This document shows, one piece after another, positions 1 through 6,345 of a stretch of DNA of 47,012 nt. The notes under the pieces were generated by a model. The model saw only the letters and a program-made list of their open reading frames with translations. It did not search any database and was not told where the DNA came from. The DNA comes from Alphaproteobacteria bacterium (lineage in GTDB: Bacteria > Pseudomonadota > Alphaproteobacteria > Rhodospirillales > Magnetospirillaceae), in NCBI GenBank assembly GCA_021325215.1, contig JAJPHO010000186.1, forward strand, positions 1 to 47,012, written 5' to 3'. Positions within the stretch are counted from its first letter, which is position 1, and the number at the start of each line of letters is the position of its first letter. A program made the position numbers and the translations under genes.

Positions 1-2132
1 CGCCGCGCCCCGAATTGCGGGGCGCCGACACCGACGCCGGTGCCGTCGCGGATCTCGTACTCCTTGTCGAGCAGGTTGATCACGTCGAAGCGCAGCTTGA
101 TGTCGCCCAGGGCCGGCAGTTCGAGACCCTGGGTGAGGCCGAGATTGACCGTCACGTAACGCGGCAGCGCGGCGCCATTGGGAACGTCCCCGTTCGGAAG
201 GGATAGGTCGCGGCGGAGGCCGGACTGTGACACCAAGTCAGCCGAGATGCGCGTCTGCTCCCAGCGATAGGACGCACCGGCCGATGCCGTGTAGGTCTGA
301 TCGTGGTCCAGATGAATCCAATGCTGCGAGATATAGGCGAGCTGGTCCGCGGTGAAATTGAACTGGCTGCTGACGATGTCCTTGCCGATGGCCCGCGCCG
401 CCGCGAAATTGGCGTAGAAGGTCCACGGATTGACCGAATAGGACACGCTCAGCTCGCTGCCATATTGCTTGCCCTTGGCATAGTCGAACGGAGTCAGGAT
501 GATCGGCGCGCCGAACTGGCCCTCGTCGATCAGATTGGTGCTGGTCTTGTAGTAATTGTCCCACCCCACGGTCAGGCCGGGCAGCAGTTCCTGCGAGATG
601 CCGACGTCGTAATAATTGGCCCGCTCCGCCTTGGGGGTGGTGTCGAGCGAGACCGACGAGGCCGCGCTGGTATTGGCGAACAGCGCGATGTCGCGGCCGC
701 CGACCAGTTCGAAGGGCGGTGGGGTGAAATAGCGCGAATAGCCGGCATGGACCGTGGTGCCGTCGGCCGGCTTCCACACCACATTGAGGCGCGGGCTGAA
801 CTGCCAGGCGTGGGTATAGGCATCGACCACGTCGAAGCGGCCGCCGTAATTGACCGTCAGATCGTCGGTCATCTTCCACTCGTCCTGCAGATAGGCGCTA
901 TAGGTCCAGGACAGCTTGCCGCCATTGTCGGGAATGCTGACCGGGCTGGTGCCGACCTGCGCCCCGGTCACCGGATCGAGCGGGAACACTTCGGACGTCG
1001 TCGTGCTGCTGCTGCGGTCACCCTCGATGATGATGCCGCCGCGCAGCGTATGCGCCGGCGACAGGTGATAGACGCCCTCGGTCTGCACACCGCCCGCCTG
1101 GTCCTGCTTGTAGGCATATTGGGCGATGCCGTTATAGAGCAGGTCGCCGGTCACGTCGGGGGTGAACAGCAGGCTCGAATAGCGGCCGAACACCGAAACC
1201 TGATAATGGAAATCGTCACTGACCGACTTCAGATAGCTCAGCACCGCGTAATCGGTGATTTCGCGCTGGCTCTCGGTCAGCTGGTCGCTGGCATAGTTGG
1301 TCTGGCTGCCCAGCGTATAGCCCAGCGACGGCTGCAGGCCGGCCTGGTCCGGGATCTGGAACTGGTTGCGGGCCGAACCGACGATCAGCGAGGCCTTGCT
1401 GTCGCTGTCGATCAGATATTCGAAATAGCCGAAGCCGGTGCCCTGCTGGGTCTTGTCATGCAGCGGGTCGGAGCGGCCGTCCGGACTTTCGATGCCGAGA
1501 TCGTTCTGCAGATAGGACGCGCTGACGAAGTAGTTGAACTGCCCCGCCGAGCCGCCATATTCGAAGCTCGGCTGGATGGTGCCGTGCGAACCGCCATAGA
1601 AGCTGACCTCGCCGCCGGGCGTGAACACGCCGGACTTGGTGGTCATGTCGACGATGCCAGCGGTGCGCAGGCCGTACTGGGCCGGCAGCGCGCCGGTGAT
1701 CAGCTCGACCTGGTCGGCCAGGCGCGGGCTGAGGGACTGGCCGAACACGCTGATGCCTTCCGGCAGGATGATACCGTTCAGGCGGTATTGCAGATTATTG
1801 TGCTCGCCGCGGATATGGATCTGGCCGAAGCTGTCCTGGGCGACGCCCGGAGCCTGCAGCAGCACGTCGTTGAGCGGCAGATTGTCGCCACCCGGCAGAG
1901 CCGCGATGGCATCCGCGCCCATGACGTAAGTCGACGCACCCGTCTGGGTCTGGATCTCGTTGCGGGTCTTGTTGAGACGCTCGGCGGTGACGGTGATGTT
2001 CTGGACGTCGCCGCTCGACCCCGAGGAAGAATCGGCGTCATCGGCGCGGGCAGCACCCGCCGCCAGGGCCAGGACCAAAAGACTGCACGCAGAAGCCCGC
2101 GGCATACGCCGGGGCGAAGAGAAAACACGCAT
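1..2132 (-). CDS. TonB-dependent outer-membrane receptor (3' end outside window)
   Basis: The reading frame runs from an ATG at 2132 to the left window edge, about 710 codons without a stop. It starts with a signal peptide (hydrophobic core then ARA-DD, about residues 1-33), followed by a plug domain (segment ITVTAERLNKTRNEI near residue 45, then APGV and QIHIRGEHNN) and a long beta-barrel. The last visible residues (DVINLLDKEYEIRDGTG) are the usual end of such barrels, so only the final 10-20 residues are probably missing. An SD-like GGAG lies 7 bases upstream of the ATG. It follows a DUF2946 gene by 41 bases and is probably co-transcribed with it. TonB receptors take up chelated metals or oligosaccharides by energy from TonB-ExbBD. 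The DUF2946 partner suggests a metal (copper-type) ligand, but that is an inference and the substrate is not shown by the sequence. Confidence 0.9.
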   Translation of the reverse strand, partial: MRVFSSPRRMPRASACSLLVLALAAGAARADDADSSSGSSGDVQNITVTAERLNKTRNEIQTQTGASTYVMGADAIAALPGGDNLPLNDVLLQAPGVAQDSFGQIHIRGEHNNLQYRLNGIILPEGISVFGQSLSPRLADQVELITGALPAQYGLRTAGIVDMTTKSGVFTPGGEVSFYGGSHGTIQPSFEYGGSAGQFNYFVSASYLQNDLGIESPDGRSDPLHDKTQQGTGFGYFEYLIDSDSKASLIVGSARNQFQIPDQAGLQPSLGYTLGSQTNYASDQLTESQREITDYAVLSYLKSVSDDFHYQVSVFGRYSSLLFTPDVTGDLLYNGIAQYAYKQDQAGGVQTEGVYHLSPAHTLRGGIIIEGDRSSSTTTSEVFPLDPVTGAQVGTSPVSIPDNGGKLSWTYSAYLQDEWKMTDDLTVNYGGRFDVVDAYTHAWQFSPRLNVVWKPADGTTVHAGYSRYFTPPPFELVGGRDIALFANTSAASSVSLDTTPKAERANYYDVGISQELLPGLTVGWDNYYKTSTNLIDEGQFGAPIILTPFDYAKGKQYGSELSVSYSVNPWTFYANFAAARAIGKDIVSSQFNFTADQLAYISQHWIHLDHDQTYTASAGASYRWEQTRISADLVSQSGLRRDLSLPNGDVPNGAALPRYVTVNLGLTQGLELPALGDIKLRFDVINLLDKEYEIRDGTGVGVGAPQFGAR

Positions 2133-2147
2133 GTAAAACTCCGCTGA

Positions 2148-2177
2148 CTGAAACCTTGAAAAAACGATCGGTTTCAG
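2148..2177 (-). other. Intercistronic hairpin between DUF2946 gene and TonB receptor
   Basis: CTGAAACC (2148-2155) and GGTTTCAG (2170-2177) form a perfect 8-bp stem with a 14-base loop. The right arm overlaps the stop codon of the upstream DUF2946 gene. There is no U-run downstream, so it is more likely an mRNA-processing or stability hairpin than a terminator. Confidence 0.4.
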
Positions 2178-2527
2178 GCGGCGGGAGGTGCCCGGCTGGA
2201 AAAGTAACGGATCGGCGCGGCGCGATGCTCGCCGGCCACCGTGACGGGAGAGATGATTTCCGCCGTCGTGACGGGCGGAAGGAAAGCCGCCTGCACCGGC
2301 AGATCCAGCGAGGCGAAGGCGGCGATGCTGGCGCAGATGGCGCAATCGCCATCGGACAGCGGCAGATCCGACCCGCCGGTGGTACCGGCCGGCGCCGAAA
2401 GGGCGGTGATCTGCGAGGGAAGCGGATGGATATGGCCAAAGGACAAGACCAACTGCAGCGCCAAGGCCAAAAGGCCGAGCCGCGCACCCAGTCGGGTCAG
2501 AAGTCCTCTGTGTCCATCCTGTAACAT
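2174..2527 (-). CDS. DUF2946 family small secreted/membrane protein
   Basis: 117 residues. A hydrophobic N-terminal segment (about residues 12-30, GARLGLLALALQLVLSFG) is followed by a His (GHIHPLP) and a CAIC motif in the sequence DGDCAICASIAAFASLDLP. That small size, N-terminal helix, His and paired Cys match DUF2946 proteins, which are often encoded beside TonB receptors linked to copper or other metals. It precedes the TonB receptor by 41 bases on the same strand. No good SD is visible. A TATAAAAT box (2532-2539, minus strand) sits just a few bases before the ATG, which would fit a leaderless transcript, but no convincing -35 was found. Function is unknown; a periplasmic metal-binding role is an inference. 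Confidence 0.7.
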   Translation of the reverse strand: MLQDGHRGLLTRLGARLGLLALALQLVLSFGHIHPLPSQITALSAPAGTTGGSDLPLSDGDCAICASIAAFASLDLPVQAAFLPPVTTAEIISPVTVAGEHRAAPIRYFSSRAPPAA

Positions 2528-2560
2528 CGTTATTTTATAGCACCGTTTTTTTTGAAACGG

Positions 2561-3286
2561 CTACACCAGCTTTTCGACCAACGGCGCGATCAATTTGGCC
2601 GGCGGCGCACCGAAAAGACGGGTGAAAGCGGCGTCGTCCTGGGCCGACATACGCAGCAGCGGGCGGTACAGCGCCCCGAACAGCAGATCGAACTGCGCCT
2701 TGCCGAAGGTGACCTGGTTGTCGTCCTCGGTATGGGCCAGCGGCACGAAGGCATTGGGGGCGATGCTGAACGCATGCATGCGGTTCTCCATCAGCCCGAT
2801 GAACCAGTCGCGCCGTGGCTCGAAGCGCTTGAAGGTCTCGGCGATCCGCATCAGTACGCCCCACAGCAGGGCCTTGGAGCGCGGATCGTCATAGAAGAAA
2901 TCCCAGGTGAAATGCGGGTCCTGGCGGGCGGCCTCCAGAATTCCCTCGCATTCCGCGGTCAGCTCGTCCTGCTGATCGCCCAGCACCAGATGCAGGAAAT
3001 TGAAATAGTTCGGCAGCAGCGTTCGCGAGATGGCGTCGCTTTCCAGCAGCTCGGTCAGGGGATGGCACATCAGCCGGCGGAACGGATCGGCCCGGCGCTC
3101 CTGGGCGATCCCGGTCGCTACCGCATGGACCAGGGCTTCGAGGAACTGGTTGGTCAGATCGGCACAACGATCCGAGTCGAGGAAGGCCTTGGCCTCCTCC
3201 GCCAGCTCTTCGTGCCGGGATGAAACCAGAAAGGCGCCGAGAATGGTCTGGGCGTACCGATGAAGCTCATCCCGGCCATGAGTCAT
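2561..3286 (-). CDS. Conserved-looking hypothetical protein (241 aa)
   Basis: I do not recognise the family. The ATG at 3286 (MTHGRDELHRYAQ) is chosen because a strong SD (GGGGGA) lies directly upstream; the open frame extends 49 codons further, but that extension is translated from the three-hairpin repeat at 3293-3413 and is not protein-like. The protein is soluble, probably mainly helical, acidic, with no signal peptide or membrane segment and no obvious catalytic motif. It has a Trp/Phe-rich middle (HFTWDFFYDD, RRDWFIGLMENRMHAF). The gene follows rluC on the same strand, separated only by the repeat, and is followed after 33 bases by the DUF2946 gene. Its SD is made from the edge of the repeat, so the element may influence its translation. 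Confidence 0.7.
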   Translation of the reverse strand: MTHGRDELHRYAQTILGAFLVSSRHEELAEEAKAFLDSDRCADLTNQFLEALVHAVATGIAQERRADPFRRLMCHPLTELLESDAISRTLLPNYFNFLHLVLGDQQDELTAECEGILEAARQDPHFTWDFFYDDPRSKALLWGVLMRIAETFKRFEPRRDWFIGLMENRMHAFSIAPNAFVPLAHTEDDNQVTFGKAQFDLLFGALYRPLLRMSAQDDAAFTRLFGAPPAKLIAPLVEKLV

Positions 3287-3292
3287 TTTTTC

Positions 3293-3413
3293 CCCCTCAG
3301 GCGCCGGGCGGCCACTCCGTGGCCTTGGCTCCCGCGCCAAGCTATAGTGCCTGTGTAACCCCGGGTGTCGGACTGCAGTCGCAGGCCTGCAACGAATTCG
3401 GGGAATTCGTTGC
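3293..3413. repeat. Three-hairpin palindromic repeat element, copy 1
   Basis: The element fills the gap between rluC (stop at 3414) and the next gene (start 3286). It begins with the header CCCCTCAGGCGCCGGGCG (3293-3310), shared exactly with copy 2 at 46588. Next come hairpin 1 (GGCCAC-TCC-GTGGCC, 3310-3324), the shared segment CCTTGGCT-C-CCGCGCCA, hairpin 2 with an AGTC loop (CTGC-AGTC-GCAG, 3373-3384) and an 11-bp perfect stem with a GGG loop (3389-3413). GGCGC in the header can pair with GCGCC after hairpin 1. Between hairpins 1 and 2 there are about 33 bases not shared with copy 2. The stems differ in sequence from copy 2 but keep perfect pairing. No transposase is visible. Confidence 0.75.
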
Positions 3414-4412
3414 TCATTTCTGATCCTCGTCAAAGGACACGAAGGGGGCGCCCGCCCGCGCCTCGTCGAACCCGAAGAAATCGAAACTGGCCGACATATG
3501 CGCCGGCAGCGGCGCCTCGACCTTGATCATCCCCTTGCGCGGATGCGGCACCATCACGGCGCGGGAATGCAGATGCAGCTTGCGGCTGATCCCCTGGCCG
3601 GTCAGATAGGCGTCGATGCCGCCATATTTGCCGTCGCCCTGGATCGGGGTGCCGAGCAATCCGCAGTGAGCGCGCAGCTGATGGGTGCGGCCGGTGCGCG
3701 GTTCCATCTCCAGCCAGGCGGCCTTCTTATAGGCGCTGTCGACCACGCGGTAATAGGTGACGGCGCGCTTGCCGTCCTCTTCGTCGACCTCGACCTTGTC
3801 GCCCATCTTGCTGCCGGTCATCTTGGCCAGGGCGGCGTCGATGCGGCCTTGCGGATAGCGCGGCACGCCGACCACCAGCGCCCAATAGCATTTGCGCGCC
3901 TCGCGCGACCGGAACGAGGCCGCCAGCTTGGCGGCCGAGAAGGCGTTGCGGCCCAGCAGCAGCGCGCCGCTGGTATCCTTGTCGAGGCGATGCACCAGGC
4001 GCGGACGCTCTTCGGCGCCGAAACGCAGGGAGTCCAGCATGGCGTCGAGATGATGATCGAGGCTGGTGCCGCCCTGCACGGCCAGGCCGGCCGGCTTGTT
4101 CAGCACGATCACATCGTCATCCATATAGAGAATGGCGTCTGTCAACGCCTTGGCCTCGGCGGCGCTGACCGGCTTGACCGGTTTCGGCCCGGTCTGCGCC
4201 GGAGCCTCGCCCAGCGGCGGGACGCGGATCAGCTGCCCCTCTTCCAGCCGCTGGTTCGATTTGGCCCTTTTACCGTCGACGCGCACCTGGCCGGTACGCA
4301 GCAGCTTTTCCAGCCGCCCATGGCCCAATTCGGGGAAGCGCCGCGAGAACCACCGGTCCAGCCTCAGGTCGGTCTCGTCCGCCGTAACGGTGACGCTTTG
4401 TACTCCACTCAA
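3414..4412 (-). CDS. rluC: RluC/RluD-family 23S rRNA pseudouridine synthase
   Basis: 332 residues. An N-terminal S4 RNA-binding domain (about 15-75, with RLDRWFSRRFPEL and VRVDGKRAKSNQRL) precedes the catalytic domain. The family signature HRLDKDTSGALLLGRN carries the catalytic Asp; RTGRTHQLRAH is the second conserved motif. The enzyme isomerises specific uridines of 23S rRNA; the length and S4 domain fit RluC (positions 955/2504/2580 in E. coli numbering), though RluD is possible. The start is a TTG at 4412 with GGGGGAG 6 bases upstream. Its usual alphaproteobacterial neighbour is rarA, which is here about 37 kb away. The stop codon abuts the last arm of the repeat at 3413. Confidence 0.85.
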   Translation of the reverse strand: MSGVQSVTVTADETDLRLDRWFSRRFPELGHGRLEKLLRTGQVRVDGKRAKSNQRLEEGQLIRVPPLGEAPAQTGPKPVKPVSAAEAKALTDAILYMDDDVIVLNKPAGLAVQGGTSLDHHLDAMLDSLRFGAEERPRLVHRLDKDTSGALLLGRNAFSAAKLAASFRSREARKCYWALVVGVPRYPQGRIDAALAKMTGSKMGDKVEVDEEDGKRAVTYYRVVDSAYKKAAWLEMEPRTGRTHQLRAHCGLLGTPIQGDGKYGGIDAYLTGQGISRKLHLHSRAVMVPHPRKGMIKVEAPLPAHMSASFDFFGFDEARAGAPFVSFDEDQK

Positions 4413-4444
4413 TGCTCGCTCCCCCGGGGGTATTTTAAAAAAAC

Positions 4445-5878
4445 TTACCCCTTATGCCACAGTTCCTGGATTTCCTCCAATTTCCGCTCCTTGGTCTCGG
4501 GGACCAGGTAATAGACGAAGATGGCGGACAGCACGCTCATCGCGCCGTAGAAGTAATAGCTGAAGCCGTGATGGAACAGGCTGTTGAGCAGCGAGCTGCC
4601 ATCCAGCACCTTGAAGCTCCAGCTCACCACCACATTGGCGATCCACTGCGCCGCCACCGCGATCGCCAGGGCCTGGCCCTTGATCGCGTTGGGGAACATC
4701 TCGGCCAGCAGAATCCACACCACCGGCCCCCACGACATGGCGAAACCGGCGACATACATCACCATCGCCACCAGGGCCATCGAGCCCAGCGCCTGCATGT
4801 TGAACACCGCACCCAGCCAGAACATCGCCACCGCCATGATGGCGCCGCCCCAGATCAGCAGCGGACGGCGGCCCCAACGGTCGACGGTGAACATCGCCAC
4901 CAGGGTGAAGACGACATTGGCGGTGCCGACGATCACCGTCTGCAGGAAGGCGCTGTCATTGGCCGCGCCCATGTTCTGGAAGATCAGCGGAGCGTAATAG
5001 AGCACCGCATTGATGCCGACCAGCTGCTGGAACACCGACAACATGATGCCGATGAAGATCACCTTGCCGCCGAACGAGAACAGCTTGTCGGTGTGATGCA
5101 CCAGGCTGCCTTCGATGTCGGCCAGGGTCTGGCTGGCCTGGGCTTCCGGCATCAGGCGCTTCAGCACGGCCAGCGCGTCGTTCGTGCGGCCCTTCAGCAC
5201 CAGCCAGCGCGGAGTGTCCGGCACGCCGAACAGCAGCAGCAGGAACAGGCCGGCCGGCAACGCCTCGGACCCCAGCATCCAGCGCCAGCCGACCTGGTCG
5301 AGCCATCCCTGGTCGCCCTGCAGGGCGATGTTCCAATTGACGAAATAGACGCCGACGATGCCGCCGACGATGGCCATCTGGTTATAGGAGATCAGGCGGC
5401 CGCGTTCTTCGGGCGGCGCGATTTCCGCGATATAAAGGGGGGACAGCATCGACGCCATGCCGACACCGACGCCGCAGATTATGCGATAGCAGATGAACGG
5501 CACCAGCGCCTTCGGGCCCATCTCGCCGATGGCGCCGAGGCCGAGTTCGGGGAAGGCCGACCCGATCGCCGAGACCAGGAACAACAGCGCCGCCAGGATC
5601 AGGCCGCCGCGGCGGCCGAGATGGTTGCCCGCCGAGCCGGCGATGGCGCCGCCGACGACGCAGCCGAACAGCGCGCTGGATATGGTGAAGCCGGACAGCG
5701 TATTGCGCGCCGTCTCCTCCAGATTCTGCGGATCGATGAAATTGGCGTCGATCGATTTGACGGCGCCGGAAATGACCGCGGTATCGTAACCGAACAACAG
5801 GCCACCCAAGGTGGCCACCAGGGTCAGCGCAACCACCGATCCCTGACCCTTTGTCCCAGGGTCCTTCGTAACGAACAT
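4445..5878 (-). CDS. MFS sugar porter (sugar:H+ symporter)
   Basis: 477 residues, twelve predicted membrane segments. Sugar-porter motifs are plain: GYDTAVISGA in helix 1, GRRGG after helix 2, PLYIAEIAPPEERGRLIS after helix 4, GWRWMLG before helix 6, QQLVGINAVLYYAP in helix 7, DRWGRRPLL in the second repeat and a C-terminal VPETKERKLEEI. These belong to the XylE/GalP/GLUT-type subfamily, which imports hexoses or pentoses with protons across the inner membrane. The ATG at 5878 is chosen for its strong SD (GGGAGGGA). It is transcribed away from the TonB receptor at 6346 across a shared operator region, so the two probably form one uptake route. A GGGGTA/TACCCC inverted repeat (4427-4451) overlaps the stop codon. 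Substrate is not decided; glucose or a beta-glycan monomer is likely. Confidence 0.9.
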   Translation of the reverse strand: MFVTKDPGTKGQGSVVALTLVATLGGLLFGYDTAVISGAVKSIDANFIDPQNLEETARNTLSGFTISSALFGCVVGGAIAGSAGNHLGRRGGLILAALLFLVSAIGSAFPELGLGAIGEMGPKALVPFICYRIICGVGVGMASMLSPLYIAEIAPPEERGRLISYNQMAIVGGIVGVYFVNWNIALQGDQGWLDQVGWRWMLGSEALPAGLFLLLLFGVPDTPRWLVLKGRTNDALAVLKRLMPEAQASQTLADIEGSLVHHTDKLFSFGGKVIFIGIMLSVFQQLVGINAVLYYAPLIFQNMGAANDSAFLQTVIVGTANVVFTLVAMFTVDRWGRRPLLIWGGAIMAVAMFWLGAVFNMQALGSMALVAMVMYVAGFAMSWGPVVWILLAEMFPNAIKGQALAIAVAAQWIANVVVSWSFKVLDGSSLLNSLFHHGFSYYFYGAMSVLSAIFVYYLVPETKERKLEEIQELWHKG

Positions 5879-5946
5879 CCCATCCCTCCCTGCGGCCCGG
5901 ATGCCTGTCTCGGCCCGGAGCCATTCGTTGCGCACGCTACCATGCG

Positions 5947-5970
5947 ACCTGTGGCAGAGGTACCACAGGT
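5947..5970. promoter_or_regulatory. Inverted repeat ACCTGTGG-N8-CCACAGGT
   Basis: The two 8-base arms are perfectly complementary around an 8-base spacer (cagaggta). The spacing (TGTGG-N8-CCACA inside) is wider than a classical CRP site. It lies about 70 bases upstream of the sugar-porter start and just upstream of the TTGAAA/TATGAT pair, so it could bind a dimeric regulator of either divergent gene. The binder is unknown. Confidence 0.45.
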
Positions 5971-5997
5971 TTGAAAAAAATGACAACGCTGTATGAT
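5971..5997 (+). promoter_or_regulatory. Candidate promoter toward the TonB receptor
   Basis: TTGAAA (5971-5976) and TATGAT (5992-5997) are separated by 15 bases; shifting the -35 by one base gives 16. The layout closely resembles TTGAAT-N16-TATGAT at 25743-25770. Operator-like repeats overlap the spacer, the -10 and the expected start of transcription near 6004, as expected for a repressed promoter. Confidence 0.4.
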
Positions 5998-6028
5998 AGC
6001 GTTGTCAGCACCATTGACAGCGTTGTCT
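5981..6028. promoter_or_regulatory. Cluster of three TGACAnCGnTGTCA-type operators
   Basis: Site 1 is TGACAACGCTGTAT (5981-5994), site 2 TGATAGCGTTGTCA (5994-6007), site 3 TGACAGCGTTGTCT (6015-6028). Each departs from the palindrome TGACAnCGnTGTCA by one or two bases. The same word recurs at 25721 and 28324. The central CG and dyad symmetry are typical of LacI-family operators, but no LacI-type regulator is encoded in this window. Confidence 0.6.
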
Positions 6029-6055
6029 AGCCAGCGCAACGTAGGCTCACCATTA

Positions 6056-6071
6056 CCGCATACCTATGCGG
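6056..6071. promoter_or_regulatory. 16-bp palindrome CCGCATACCTATGCGG
   Basis: Seven-base arms (CCGCATA/TATGCGG) pair perfectly around CC. It lies between the operator cluster and the second promoter-like pair. It could be an additional operator or a short leader hairpin if transcription begins near 6004. Confidence 0.35.
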
Positions 6072-6130
6072 ATGTCAGGTCTACCGGCCATACAACCCGA
6101 AAAGAGCCGGAGCCAGGAGGAAAAGCTGCA

Positions 6131-6160
6131 TTGACAGTGCAACACAGGTCCGGATTTAAT
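6131..6160 (+). promoter_or_regulatory. Candidate second promoter for the TonB receptor
   Basis: TTGACA (6131-6136, perfect -35) and TTTAAT (6155-6160) are 18 bases apart. The AT-rich ROK-like site covers the -10 and the predicted start of transcription near 6167, so binding there would block this promoter. Confidence 0.45.
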
Positions 6161-6178
6161 AAATCAAATAGAAATAAT
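6155..6178. promoter_or_regulatory. AT-rich ROK-like operator
   Basis: TTTAATAAATC (6155-6165) followed by AAATAGAAATAAT stands out in a GC-rich region. Related AT-rich words lie before the MFS gene at 17776, before the FucP-type gene at 24389 and before the ROK regulator itself (25661-25672). ROK repressors of the NagC/Mlc kind bind TTATTT-like half sites, which is the basis for this proposal. Confidence 0.35.
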
Positions 6179-6345
6179 ATAGCGGCCTGAAGCACGCATG
6201 CGGCTTTCTCGACGGAAGCGGACACCCCGCTCCTGACAGCTAAGCCAGATGGAGGCTCTACGTCACAAGAGTACCCGGACCAACCCAAACGTCCGGCCAA
6301 AAAACCAACCCAAAACAACTCCAAACAGTACGGGGGTACGTTCTT

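Larger units (their letters stand above)
5879..6345. other. 467-base divergent control region
   Basis: No gene is visible. From left to right it holds an 8-bp inverted repeat (5947-5970), a TTGAAA/TATGAT promoter-like pair (5971-5997), three TGACAnCGnTGTCA-like sites (5981-6028), a perfect 16-bp palindrome (6056-6071), a TTGACA/TTTAAT promoter-like pair (6131-6160), an AT-rich ROK-like site (6155-6178) and a C/A-rich unstructured leader (about 6280-6330). The TonB receptor start is preceded by GGGGG at a workable distance. The 5' leader of the receptor mRNA would be about 180 or 340 nt depending on the promoter. Confidence 0.6.

Noticed and set aside
303-2147. A 614-codon open frame on the plus strand opposite the TonB receptor
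   Set aside because: It has no family resemblance and its composition (repeated Arg/Ala/Gly/Gln) is that of an antisense frame in GC-rich DNA; the minus-strand frame is plainly a TonB receptor.
3287-3433. N-terminal extension of the 241-residue protein through the repeat
   Set aside because: The extension translates the palindromic element and is not like protein; the ATG at 3286 has a strong SD.
6280-6345. The C/A-rich leader before the TonB receptor as a riboswitch
   Set aside because: It is unstructured and low in complexity, with no recognisable aptamer or expression-platform hairpin.
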